Shown here: piece after piece, positions 10,506-19,502 of the stretch
Layout of the letters: each line of letters begins with the position of its first letter
Numbering within the stretch: position 1 is the first letter of the stretch
From: Merluccius polli
Lineage: Eukaryota > Chordata > Actinopteri > Gadiformes > Merlucciidae
DNA: 64,000 nt
Direction: 5' to 3'
Assembly (NCBI GenBank): GCA_030340625.1
Contig: JAOPHQ010006258.1
Location: 1 to 64,000 of the forward strand
Translations under genes and position numbers: made by a program
The notes under the pieces: model-generated
Database searches by the model: none
Seen by the model: only the letters and a program-made list of their open reading frames with translations
Told to the model about the DNA's origin: nothing

Positions 10506-11763
10506 TGTAGCACCCCTGTAAAAGGGGTGAAATGATTATTAATTGAATCAACAATCAGACGACGCTGTGTCTCTCTTCGTAACATGAGTTGTTCTCTTTA
10601 TATAACAAATTCAGCATGACAATAACACATTCACAATAATCAATTTCACATTCTTCCGTATACATTCACAATTATTTAGCCGCATCATGTCAACAACACT
10701 ACTGTAATAACCCGGTTTCCATTTTCATCATAAACTATTCCAAAATAACATTCATCAGAAAATATCCGTAGCCTCAAGTAAATCAACTTGACAAAGTACC
10801 ATCTACAACTCTGGCATCATACTCATGAACATTAATGAAGGCACTAGCCCATTAAAAAAGGCACTTATCCTATAGATTCACCACTGCAAGTGTTACAATA
10901 TCAGAACAAAATAATTAAGTGCAGGAAATGTTCTTAAATGCAATGGCATCTGTCAACATCATGTATTGTTTAACTGTTTATATTGTTTAAATGCATTACT
11001 CATCAAACTGTTTGTATCTTTTTTTTTAAACCTTTAAAGAATTTCTCCTCTTTTAAATGCAATAGTGCTGTTAGCTTCCACTTGTGACAAATGTATTTAG
11101 CTTGTAGCCTACTCATGAACTTCACATTGTACTTATACACAACCAACATTTATTAAATGCATGTAAACCCGGCCTACACGCCATGCCGCGACGCACCACA
11201 CTGTATTTTTTAAGATGGCGCCGTCCACCATGTGGTTCTTACACAACCATCTTTTAAGCTGAATAAACCCTCTAACATAACCATTCTAACATGCTGAGGC
11301 ACTTAAATACATTCCCCATTATACCCAACACATATATCATCGACAGTGAGCCATCTATTATCAGTATTTACCTGTCCTGTAAAAGGGGTGAAATGATTAT
11401 TAATTGAATCAACAATCAGACGACGCTGTGTCTCTCTTCGTAACATGAGTTGTTCTGAAGAGCAAACACACTACAGGCGCCCCCTACAGGCCCGGTGCAG
11501 ACCCGAGCAACTAATCGCCGGCTCACCACAACACACTGATCACAGGATGATCGATCAATCATGTACTGTTTTAGATCATAAAATCATGTAAACTGTTAGA
11601 AAACGAAGTCACAATGATACACAAAATAGGGAAATACTAAGAATGGCTTATGACCAAAATAAACACATTAAATCAATACCTTTGACTCAAAATAATGGCT
11701 TGTAAACCGTTTTTTTCATCAATCAATATTATTATAAACTCAAAATATATTTAGCCTACTACA
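10506..11763 (-). repeat. 3' LTR of Gypsy B, with an extra 861-bp segment
   Basis: 11,376-11,763 matches the 5' LTR. An 81-bp terminal block then recurs at 10,515-10,595, and about 780 bp of different sequence (10,596-11,375) lies between the two copies. Read on the minus strand, the extra segment contains an AATAAA and ends in TATATAAAG immediately before the repeated block, so it looks like an alternative U3. A polypurine tract (gaaggggagtg on the minus strand, 11,764-11,774) precedes this LTR. Confidence 0.8.
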
Positions 11764-11879
11764 CACTCCCCTTCAAAATAGATGTCGTCCTCGATATCAG
11801 AGAATGAATACCATCACCATTTTTTATTTTTTATTTTTTTTACAAGCTTTTGTCTTTTAACTGTAAACAAGATATCAAA

Positions 11880-12136
11880 ATAACTCAACCTTCTTCAGAA
11901 GCCAACAGCTTATTCAAAAGTCCAAGAGCGTATGAAAAGGCACTCGTTTGTGTCAACCACAGTCCACGAGTGTATGGAATGTATGAGTATGAACGCATTC
12001 AGCTTATTTCAAAGTCCAATGAATGTAAAGGAATCTATGCATGTTGTGTATTGCACTCGGCTTGACGTAAAGTCCAAGAGTGTGAGTATGTGGTGTAGCA
12101 CTCGACTTATCACCAAGTCCAGGAGTGTAGTGTATA
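11880..12136. repeat. Degenerate tandem repeats in the Gypsy B 3' region
   Basis: Motifs such as aagtccaagagtgt, agtccacgagtgtatg and aagtccaggagtgtag recur every 45-70 bp. This is an imperfect array between pol and the 3' LTR. Apparent short ORFs here are not convincing. Confidence 0.55.
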
Positions 12137-12144
12137 TGTGTAAT

Positions 12145-12552
12145 CAGGGGCGCAGATGGGATTTTTGAACTGGGGGGGACGAAGCTGCCAGAAAATAATT
12201 TCAACTGAACATAGCTGAAACTGAAATAGCGCATATTCTGCAAATACGAGCGGCGCGAATCCACGCGGTCACCAGTCAGCAAACAGCACGTGGGCGCGGG
12301 CCGTGACGTCGACCCTTCTGATTCATCACCACAATGCGGCCGGGAGCTAGCCTGGTGATCCGCTAATCAACTAGTCAACACGGCCCCTAAGCGGCCGAGT
12401 TCGCGAGGCGGCGCGATTGCACGCGGATCATTCGCGTGCAGTGGGCATTGGGCCTAACTCTCTCGGCGGGGGACGGATCGGATCTAACTCAGAGGCATAT
12501 AAAAACTGGGGGGGACATGTCCCCCCCATCCCCCGTGCTATCTGCGCGCCTG
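12145..12552. mobile_element. 408-bp hAT MITE in the Gypsy B 3' region
   Basis: The termini CAGGGGCGCAGAT and ATCTGCGCGCCTG form an imperfect inverted repeat. The exact 8-bp TSD tgtgtaat lies at 12,137-12,144 and 12,553-12,560. The central part (about 12,325-12,460) shares a core (gattcatcaccacaatgcgg, ctagtcaacac) with the hAT at 48,292-49,156. Confidence 0.93.
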
Positions 12553-12628
12553 TGTGTAATGTATGTGGGTGTGTGGGACATTTAGACAAAGGATATGAGG
12601 AGAGGGGGAGTTTGGAGGTTCTCTTCAT

Positions 12629-15600
12629 TCAGTACCCGGGGATAGCAGGCTGGTAGTCGAAGGGCTGCTCTGTAGTCATCCAGCCACCCATCGGTTGCAT
12701 GGCTCCAAACGGCAGGGACACTGGAGGGTACCAGTACATGATGTTGCCTGGAGGTCCTGCACTGTTGCATACAGGGTGGCCCAGCTGGTCATATGTGAAG
12801 ACTCTTGGAGGTCGCCTCTCCCTCACTGGTCGCTGATAGTGCTGTGCTGCTTCGCTGTTGTCACTTGGAACAGGTGACGGTGGTGCTGACATTCTTTCTT
12901 CCACGACAGGCTCCTCTTGAACATGCAGTTCCTCTTGATCCAATATCTCCTCTTCCACCAGCATATCCCCTATGTCCTGAGCATCTTGCTGTTGGGGTAT
13001 ATTTTTCTGCTGACGTTCAGCATCATTGACATCCTCTCTTTCTGTGCTCACAGGTTGCATCACAGGCAGAGGCTCACCTATGGGCCTGTAGTAATATCCA
13101 TAATCTTCGTCATCACTCTCATCATCCTCCTGATGTATTGCCTTGTCTTTACTGATCTGAGCTGTGACTTTCCTCTTCTGTTTAGCCGGTTGTAACTGAA
13201 TCTCCAGGGGCAAACTATCGCATGGCAACAGAAGATTGCGGTGCAGAATCCGACTTCCTCTTCCTTTCCCTTGCTCGGGTATGATCTCATATATCGGCAT
13301 ATCTTTTCCCACTTGACGGATGACTTTATGGATACTGTCCTCCCAGTGATTGCGCAGCTTCCCAGTTCCTCCTCTGGGTGTCATATTCCTAACGAGGACT
13401 CTGTCACCCTCGTGCAACACGGAACTCCTCACTTTGTTGTTGTCATGGTTCCGCTTGTTCCTGTCACCACTCTTCTTTGCATTCTCTGTTGTTATGTCGT
13501 ATGCCTCTTGCATCTGTGCTTTCCATTTCCTCATGTATTCTTTGTGGTCAGCAGTCCCTGTCTCCGGAGAGGTCAAGCCAAACAGCAAATCCACAGGCAA
13601 TCTTGGGGATCTCCCAAATAAGAGATAGAAAGGGGAGAAGCCTGTAACTTCACTTCGTGTGCTGTTGTATGCAAACATTAGTTTGTTCAGTGATTCCTTC
13701 CAATTAGATTTCTGTCCCTCAGTGAGCGTTCTCAGCATTTGTAGAAGTGTCCTATTCATCCTCTCAACCTGGCCATTTCCTTCTGGATGATACGGTGTTG
13801 TTCTCGAGCCAATCATTCCACTGCTCTTCTGTAGCTGTGAAAACAACTGGTTTTCCCATTCACCTCCCATGTCATGGTGGATTCGCTGGGGAAAACCCCA
13901 CTTAAGGGCGTAATCATTGAATATTTTGTCAGCAACACACTTAGCAGATTTAGTTGTTGTGGCGTAAGCCTGGGCAAAGCGGGTGTAATGGTCAACTATG
14001 ACCAGGATGTATTCATAGCCACCTTTACATTTGTCCAAATGCATAAAGTCAATGGATACTAATTCGAATGGCTGTGTTGTGACAATGGGGGTGAGAGGGG
14101 CTCTTGTTTCCCTACAGGGCTTTTTCTGTTTAAGGCAGGCACAGCATCGAGACAGGTAGGTCTCCACCTCTCGCTGCATGTGTGGCCAGAAGAAACGGTC
14201 TCGCACAAGTGATGTGGTGCGGTCCACACCCTGATGTCCCATGCCATCATGAAGTTGTCTTAGGACTGTTGTCTTATACTTGTCGGGTAAGACAAGTTGT
14301 GTTCTTGTGACAGTCTTTCGGTGTAGTATGCCATCTTCATCCAACTTGAGTTTGTCCCACTCTCGGATTAGACGCTTGCACTGTGCACTGAATGACTTTA
14401 ATTGCTGTCCCACAGGTCTTTGATCTGACTGTTTGTAGTCTATTACGGGGCCAATGTTCGGGTCATCCCTCTGTGCCTGACAGATCTCTGCGCTTGAGAA
14501 GGGTGTGGGTAGCTCCTCGTCTGCCCCTACACACCCTAGGGCCATCATACAACATGCTGTTTGAGAGTCTCTGGTTTCTATAGCTTGCACTGTGGCTTGT
14601 ACTGAGTGGGAGGACATTTCCTCTGTACAGTTCCCCATCAACTCTTCGATGTCCCAGGGCATTCTGGACAGCCCATCAGCATCACCGTTCTCTCTGCCTG
14701 GACGATACTTGATGATGAGATGAAAGTCTGCTAGTTCAGCAACCCACCTACTCCCTGTAGCGTTCAGCTTGGCTGTGGACAACACATAGGTAAGTGGATT
14801 GTTGTCCGTGTACACAGTGCAAGAACAAGTCATCAAGTAATCTCTGAAGCGCTCGGTCACAGCCCACTTCAAAGCTAGGAACTCTAGTTTCCCAGAGTGG
14901 AGGTGGTAATTCTTTTCCGCCTTGGTCAGTGTTCTTGATGCATACGCTATGACACGTAGTTTTCCCTCTTGTTCTTGATATAACACTGCCCCTAGACCTT
15001 GGTTTGAAGCATCTGTATGCAAGATGAATGACTTATTGAAGTCAGGGAACCCGAGGATGGGAGGGTTAACCAGACAATCAATTAATCTCTCCAATACCTG
15101 TTGGTGCACATCAGTCCAGGTGATCGGCTTATTCGAAGGTACCCCTCTGTTCTTCACTTTTCCTCTCGTCGTCCTTGTGTTGCTGCTCTTCTGTGTCGCT
15201 GCTCCTGGTTCCGCTTCAAGCAGGGCATACAGGGGTCCAGCAATACGGGAGAAGTCTCTGATGTACTGGCGGTAATAACTGAGGAGACCCATTACTGCCC
15301 TGCACTCTCCCACAGTTCTTGGTCTCTTCTCCTTTAATGCCCGCACAGCTAGCGTGTCAGCAGGGTCCATTTTACTGCCATCAGCGGACACAATTCGCCC
15401 CAAGTAGCGGACCTCACGCCTGAATATCTCACATTTACTGGGCTTCAGCTTAATGCCGTGCTGCCGGAGTCGCCGCAGTACTGTTCTGACATCTTCCACG
15501 TGACTCTGAAATGATCTACTAAATACCAGGGTGTCATCTAAATACGGGATGCAGATTTCATCTCTCAGTCCTTCCAGACATTCCTCCATGCAACGCTGGA

Positions 15601-16276
15601 AGGCGGCGGGGGCGTTCATCAGGCCAAAGGGAATTCTAATCCATTCATAGAGACCCCAGGGGGTAACGAAGGCTGTCACAGGTCTGCTCTCTCTGGCCAT
15701 GAAGCCCTGATGATATGCTTTCCCTTGATCTAGAAGTGAGAACCAGGAGTTTCCTCCTAGGCCATCCATGATGTCCTGCACTCTGGGAATAGGCTGTCTG
15801 TCAGGGAGAGTTTTTCTGTTGACTTCACGAAAGTCAATACATAGTCGTAGACTCCCGTCTTTCTTGCGAACACAGACGACTGGTGATGCATATGGTGAGT
15901 TCGACTTCTGGACCCAGCCCTGTGCGATGAGGTCATGTATGTAATCTTTCATTTCCCTGTACAGGGGCTTGGGCACAGCCATGTAGGTTTTTGCCACAGG
16001 TTCACAGTCTTTCAGGGAAATGCTGAGTTGTAGTTTTTCAATGAACCCAATGTCATCATCTGTTTTTGAAAATGAGGCAGACTCCTCTCTCAGCATCTGG
16101 TGAGCTATCTCTCTCTCTGTTTCACTCAGGTGACTCAGATTGACAGGCGGGTCCCATAGGTCAGTAGCTTTGTTCTCTTCAACCCTGATGTGACTCATAC
16201 TGACTGGAGGTGGAGGGCGAAACCCCTCTAGGATGGAAGCGGGGGTACAGGGTCTGAATACTTTGTACCGTTCCAA
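12629..16276 (-). CDS. pol: Gypsy B pol: RT, RNase H, integrase (1,215 codons)
   Basis: Domains in order: RT (residues about 100-280; FREVNRKTLPDRQPIPRV, catalytic YLDD in CIPYLDDTLVFS), thumb/connection (MGLLSYYRQYIRDFSRIAGP), RNase H (HTDASNQGLGAVLYQ, then YTDNNPLTYVL and GDADGLSR), integrase HHCC zinc domain (GMGHQGVDRTT...CCACLKQKK), DDE core (D in VSIDFMHL, D in HHDMGGEW, E in NGQVERMNRTL), a GPY/F-like C-terminal domain, and an acidic/proline-rich tail. The start at 16,276 is only the frame's first start-like codon. The protein is surely continuous with the protease via the short segment at 16,179-16,361, once two single-base shifts (16,396-16,399, 16,241-16,245) are taken into account. 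All catalytic residues are present. Confidence 0.95.
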   Translation of the reverse strand: MERYKVFRPCTPASILEGFRPPPPVSMSHIRVEENKATDLWDPPVNLSHLSETEREIAHQMLREESASFSKTDDDIGFIEKLQLSISLKDCEPVAKTYMAVPKPLYREMKDYIHDLIAQGWVQKSNSPYASPVVCVRKKDGSLRLCIDFREVNRKTLPDRQPIPRVQDIMDGLGGNSWFSLLDQGKAYHQGFMARESRPVTAFVTPWGLYEWIRIPFGLMNAPAAFQRCMEECLEGLRDEICIPYLDDTLVFSRSFQSHVEDVRTVLRRLRQHGIKLKPSKCEIFRREVRYLGRIVSADGSKMDPADTLAVRALKEKRPRTVGECRAVMGLLSYYRQYIRDFSRIAGPLYALLEAEPGAATQKSSNTRTTRGKVKNRGVPSNKPITWTDVHQQVLERLIDCLVNPPILGFPDFNKSFILHTDASNQGLGAVLYQEQEGKLRVIAYASRTLTKAEKNYHLHSGKLEFLALKWAVTERFRDYLMTCSCTVYTDNNPLTYVLSTAKLNATGSRWVAELADFHLIIKYRPGRENGDADGLSRMPWDIEELMGNCTEEMSSHSVQATVQAIETRDSQTACCMMALGCVGADEELPTPFSSAEICQAQRDDPNIGPVIDYKQSDQRPVGQQLKSFSAQCKRLIREWDKLKLDEDGILHRKTVTRTQLVLPDKYKTTVLRQLHDGMGHQGVDRTTSLVRDRFFWPHMQREVETYLSRCCACLKQKKPCRETRAPLTPIVTTQPFELVSIDFMHLDKCKGGYEYILVIVDHYTRFAQAYATTTKSAKCVADKIFNDYALKWGFPQRIHHDMGGEWENQLFSQLQKSSGMIGSRTTPYHPEGNGQVERMNRTLLQMLRTLTEGQKSNWKESLNKLMFAYNSTRSEVTGFSPFYLLFGRSPRLPVDLLFGLTSPETGTADHKEYMRKWKAQMQEAYDITTENAKKSGDRNKRNHDNNKVRSSVLHEGDRVLVRNMTPRGGTGKLRNHWEDSIHKVIRQVGKDMPIYEIIPEQGKGRGSRILHRNLLLPCDSLPLEIQLQPAKQKRKVTAQISKDKAIHQEDDESDDEDYGYYYRPIGEPLPVMQPVSTEREDVNDAERQQKNIPQQQDAQDIGDMLVEEEILDQEELHVQEEPVVEERMSAPPSPVPSDNSEAAQHYQRPVRERRPPRVFTYDQLGHPVCNSAGPPGNIMYWYPPVSLPFGAMQPMGGWMTTEQPFDYQPAIPGY

Positions 16277-16383
16277 TCACAGTTCTTCCTGCCAACACTA
16301 TGTCATGGGCTGTTGGATTTTGCACACTTACAGTAATGTAGGGTCTGTTATCTTTACTCACTTGGACGACGGTGTCACAGAGT

Positions 16384-17034
16384 TCAAGTCCCTCTGGGGA
16401 ATACTGTTCTCACTGTATGCCTCAGGAGTTCCATGTTAGTAGTATTGGACTTTTTCAATTCACTGTTTAGAATTAGCTCAATGACATTGGACCCAATGAT
16501 TGGTCGGCCCAGCTTGTTACCTTTCATTACAAGAGTGGGAACAGTAACTGAGGTGGTGGGTGTTCCTGAAGCTAAACTAACGGTTATCTCCACCCATCCA
16601 ACATAGGGCATGTTCTCTCCGTTCGCTGCCACAATATCCAACGGGCCTGCTCTGTCCAATATTTCAGAAATGTCTCTTAGCCTTGTGTGTGGCAGGTGCA
16701 CTTCTTTCCATAGCTCATCGATGATTGTCACTTGAGACCCTGAGTCCCACAAGGCTTGAACCCCTTGGCCTTGAATGTGACAGTCAATCAGCCACTTTTT
16801 GCCTACCAGCGGGGCTATCTGGGCCCATTTCTCTCTTCGGGGGGCAGGGTTCACAGTCATACATGAGGGGGGGAAACAATCTTCTCTGTGCACAGTCCAA
16901 TCATTAACTTGACATTGTTTAGAACAGTAGAGGGCCTTTTTACATTTTGCACATTGTCTCATCTCCTCACTCCGTTTTCCACAGTGTGCACAGTTGTGGG
17001 ACATTGCTGGGTCACTGGTCACTCCCTGCCCCAT
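16384..17034 (-). CDS. pro: Gypsy B MYND zinc finger plus aspartic protease
   Basis: This overlaps gag by 16 nt in the -1 frame. Around residues 15-53 are all metal ligands of a MYND finger: CAHC, then CAKC, YCSKQC, and W-x2-H-x3-C (DWTVHREDC). A retropepsin fold follows, with LWDSGSQVTIID as the active-site segment (D-S-G for the usual D-T-G) and a second half containing GRPIIGSNVIEL. MYND domains normally bind proline-rich peptides in regulatory proteins; here one might tether the polyprotein to a host partner, which is inference. The frame ends early at about 16,384, after an apparent one-base change in a four-G run (16,396-16,399). The sequence beyond reads on as the protease-RT linker in another frame. 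Confidence 0.88.
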   Translation of the reverse strand: MGQGVTSDPAMSHNCAHCGKRSEEMRQCAKCKKALYCSKQCQVNDWTVHREDCFPPSCMTVNPAPRREKWAQIAPLVGKKWLIDCHIQGQGVQALWDSGSQVTIIDELWKEVHLPHTRLRDISEILDRAGPLDIVAANGENMPYVGWVEITVSLASGTPTTSVTVPTLVMKGNKLGRPIIGSNVIELILNSELKKSNTTNMELLRHTVRTVFPRGT

Positions 17035-17058
17035 GCAAGTGACCCGTCCTCGTTTAAA
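17009..17058 (-). promoter_or_regulatory. Gypsy B programmed -1 frameshift signal
   Basis: On the minus strand, TTTAAAC (plus 17,052-17,058) is phased T_TTA_AAC in the gag frame. A 6-nt spacer (17,046-17,051) follows, then GGGTCACT (17,038-17,045), perfectly complementary to AGTGACCC (17,009-17,016). A competing 7-bp pairing uses 17,017-17,023. A loop-to-downstream pairing GGGGCA/TGTCCC (one G-U) could make a pseudoknot. Shifting by -1 reads without a stop into the MYND-protease frame. This matches the X_XXY_YYZ-spacer-stem architecture used by retroviruses. Confidence 0.82.
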
Positions 17059-18794
17059 GGCTCACCTCCAAACTGTTCTTGTTGTCCTCTTACTCGACAG
17101 CCCGCCAGGTAATGCTCACTGCTGCCACACCGAAAACAGTGTGTGCAGTACTCCTCAGTCCCGCGCTGTTGACAGCCAAAACACTTCTTCATCCGTCCAC
17201 GATTTGGGGGGGGAAAGCTGCGTTGTGGAGCGAACCTTTGTTGATATTGAGCAGTTCCTCCGCTCTGTCCTGGACCAGGAGGGAACCAGTATCCCTGCGG
17301 CTGGTTCTGTGTCTGTTGGAAGTTGTACTGGCGCTGTGACTGCCTTGGTGACAGGTTGTACTGGGGCTGATGCTGGGGGTTATATTGGGGCTGTGATCGG
17401 CGTTGTGGGGTAGTGTACTGGGGCTGTTGGGGGGTGTATTGGAGCTGCAATTGACGTTGTGGGGGGTGGTATTGGACCTGCTGTTGGAGGGGGTGCTGAG
17501 GCTGCAGCTGGGGTTGTTGGGGCGTGGACTGGGGCTGCTGCATAGACTCTCTAATCTGGCACATTTCAGCTTTCAAATCTCTCAGTACAGCCATCTCGGA
17601 CCTCATCGCTTCGAGCTGTAAGGCAACTGTAGGGGGCAATTTAACAGAGTTTTGTTGACCAGGTGACTTGTCACTCTTTTCGACAGGAGTGTCGCTCGAC
17701 TGGACTGCGTGGATAGTAGCAGGCCGTGGTTGTCCCAATAATTTCTTCTTATTCTGTCTCTCTGTCTCATAGGCACACGCTGTGTTCATCCTCTCCAGTA
17801 ACAGTTCATCAGAGATGTCAGTCTGTTCAAGATAGGGCTGGAGATCACGTTTTATGTTGTCGTTTTGCAGACCGGTTAAAACAGTGTGAAGGAACATGTT
17901 TTGTACTAGACCTGGGTCATATTTGAGGCCTGACTCATCTTCCTGTGAGGCAAACAAGATCTTCTGTCTCAGGTCAAAGGTACGAATGAGGAAGTTCTGT
18001 GGCGTTTCTTTGATGCCCTGCACCTCAGAGGTCAGCTGCTTATAGAGCTCAGTAGCACTTTTCTCCTGATAGTGGGAACGGAGTATTCTCCTTAGAGTGG
18101 GGAGGGTCAGGTTAGCTTTCCCCTCTAAATAACTACGAAGCCCCATGCCAGGAATGATTGACCTTATTACAGCATCTACTATCTCGGGTTCTGGTACCCC
18201 TTTACTTCGACCATGTTCAATTTGGCGGGCCAAACTTGAAAAGGTCAGACGGTCCTTCTGCCCAGGCTCCCCGATCTGGCCAGATATCTTTAAATCCTTG
18301 TGCCATGGGGTAGGGGGATAACTGTGGGGTGTGCTCTGAGTTAACATGCTGTTAAAAGCTGGGGTTTGAATTTCTCGAGTGTCTGACTTGTCTTTCTCAC
18401 TCTGTTTCTGTGTGGCAGCCAACTGTAGCTGCAAAGCCTCAATCTCTTTCCGTATCCTTTCCTCTTCTCGCTCCTTTTGCCTCTGTTCCTCTTGTAAATC
18501 CGCTTCCTGTGTCTGTTGCTGTGTTAGGTTGGCAGCTGCCAGGAGCTCAGTCATTTTGTCTTTACAGAGGAGTAAGTCAGTCATTCCATCATCCTCTTGC
18601 TTTTCAAGCTCCTCTCTCTGCATGTGACGTGAAACTATCTTAATGAGAGCTCCTCGACTTTTACCAGTTACATGCTCAAGTGCTCCTCCTGCTATACATA
18701 AAAAGTCACATAGCTCTACCAGAGCATCTCGGGGTAGCTCACATAGCTCTCTGAATATTTCGATCTGTAGTTGTTCCACTTCCGATGACGCCAT
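17019..18794 (-). CDS. gag: Gypsy B gag polyprotein (591 codons)
   Basis: An uninterrupted ORF begins with ATG at 18,794, about 250 nt after the PBS. The N-terminal part is helical; a charged coiled-coil-like stretch rich in Glu/Lys/Gln covers about residues 90-145. A capsid-like region follows, containing VQGIKETPQNFLIRTFDL, a good match to the retroviral major homology region (QG-x2-E-x4-F-x2-R). A Gln/Pro-rich linker leads to a CCHC zinc knuckle (CFRCGSSEHYLAGC, spacing CX2CX4HX4C) near the C-terminus. It would form the virus-like particle and bind element RNA. The ORF ends at the TGA at 17,019, just past the TTTAAAC slip site, and overlaps the next ORF in the -1 frame. Confidence 0.92.
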   Translation of the reverse strand: MASSEVEQLQIEIFRELCELPRDALVELCDFLCIAGGALEHVTGKSRGALIKIVSRHMQREELEKQEDDGMTDLLLCKDKMTELLAAANLTQQQTQEADLQEEQRQKEREEERIRKEIEALQLQLAATQKQSEKDKSDTREIQTPAFNSMLTQSTPHSYPPTPWHKDLKISGQIGEPGQKDRLTFSSLARQIEHGRSKGVPEPEIVDAVIRSIIPGMGLRSYLEGKANLTLPTLRRILRSHYQEKSATELYKQLTSEVQGIKETPQNFLIRTFDLRQKILFASQEDESGLKYDPGLVQNMFLHTVLTGLQNDNIKRDLQPYLEQTDISDELLLERMNTACAYETERQNKKKLLGQPRPATIHAVQSSDTPVEKSDKSPGQQNSVKLPPTVALQLEAMRSEMAVLRDLKAEMCQIRESMQQPQSTPQQPQLQPQHPLQQQVQYHPPQRQLQLQYTPQQPQYTTPQRRSQPQYNPQHQPQYNLSPRQSQRQYNFQQTQNQPQGYWFPPGPGQSGGTAQYQQRFAPQRSFPPPNRGRMKKCFGCQQRGTEEYCTHCFRCGSSEHYLAGCRVRGQQEQFGGEPLNEDGSLAWGRE

Positions 18795-19027
18795 CTCTGT
18801 GTAAGGTGGTTGTGAACGATGTGGAGTGGTGCCTCTTCACCTGTTGAACATAGTAGCAGCTCTCCTGGTATGTAGCAATACCTCAGATTGACTGCCCACT
18901 GCTCACTGATGATCGGGTTACCACTGTAGCAGCTCACCACGGTACTCACGATGACTGAGTTGGTTAAAAGAGACGTGTGACGGCAGGGGACTTCTGTAGC
19001 TGGAAGAAGTGGACCCACGCTGCACAC

Positions 19028-19045
19028 ATCCCGGACGAGCCCCCA
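19028..19045 (-). promoter_or_regulatory. Primer-binding site, tRNA-Pro type
   Basis: On the minus strand, 3 nt after the 5' LTR, reads TGGGGGCTCGTCCGGGAT. This is the 18-nt sequence complementary to the 3' end of tRNA-Pro, the primer used by murine-leukaemia-type retroviruses. It would prime minus-strand DNA synthesis. Confidence 0.85.
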
Positions 19046-19048
19046 AAA

Positions 19049-19445
19049 TGTAGCACCCCTGTAAAAGGGGTGAAATGATTATTAATTGAATCAACAATCA
19101 GACGACGCTGTGTCTCTCTTCGTAACATGAGTTGTTCTGAAGAGCAAACACACTACAGGCGCCCCCTACAGGCCCGGTGCAGACCCGAGCAACTAATCGC
19201 CGGCTCACCACAACACACTGATCACAGGATGATCGATCAATCATGTACTGTTTTAGATCATAAAATCATGTAAACTGTTAGAAAACGAAGTCACAATGAT
19301 ACACAAAATAGGGAAATACTAAGAATGGCTTATGACCAAAATAAACACATTAAATCAATACCTTTGACTCAAAATAATGGCTTGTAAACCGTTTTTTTCA
19401 TCAATCAATATTATTATAAACTCAAAATATATTTAGCCTACTACA
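19049..19445 (-). repeat. 5' LTR of Gypsy B
   Basis: 397 bp. On the minus strand it begins TGTAGTAGGC and ends GGGGTGCTACA. The final 90 bp (on the plus strand 19,049-19,138) correspond to the block that is present twice in the 3' LTR. Confidence 0.93.
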
Positions 19446-19449
19446 TCTC

Positions 19450-19497
19450 CGCCTCCCTGTGTTCAGCGTTTGGGTCCACTCGTCTTGTACCATAACA
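19450..19497 (+). mobile_element. Solo LTR, right part
   Basis: This continues the LTR split by Gypsy B. It matches the end of the reverse copy at 45,288 (cctccctgtgttcagcgttt) and closes in ...CATAACA. The TSD gtgaa follows at 19,498-19,502, and tctc at 19,446-19,449 is the second TSD copy of Gypsy B. Confidence 0.85.
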
Positions 19498-19502
19498 GTG
19501 AA

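Larger units (their letters stand above)
10506..19445 (-). mobile_element. Gypsy B: young Gypsy-type LTR retrotransposon with MYND finger
   Basis: On the minus strand the order is 5' LTR (19,445-19,049), tRNA-Pro-type PBS, gag, -1 frameshift signal, MYND-protease, RT-RNase H-integrase, polypurine tract and 3' LTR. It is flanked by the 4-bp TSD tctc (10,502-10,505 and 19,446-19,449) and sits inside a solo LTR. Where they can be aligned, the two LTRs look identical by eye, which means recent insertion. The 3' LTR carries an extra 861 bp. The coding region is broken only by two apparent one-base shifts in G/C runs (16,396-16,399 and 16,241-16,245). A 408-bp hAT MITE (12,145-12,552) sits in the 3' untranslated region. 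Confidence 0.95.

Noticed and set aside
10596..11375. An independent transposon inside the Gypsy B 3' LTR
   Set aside because: No terminal repeats or short TSD were found. The flanking duplication is 81 bp of LTR sequence, so recombination or template switching fits better.
16179..16361. A separate small gene between protease and RT of Gypsy B
   Set aside because: Its sequence (VSVQNPTAHDIVLAGRTVIG) is the protease-RT linker, displaced only by the two nearby single-base shifts.
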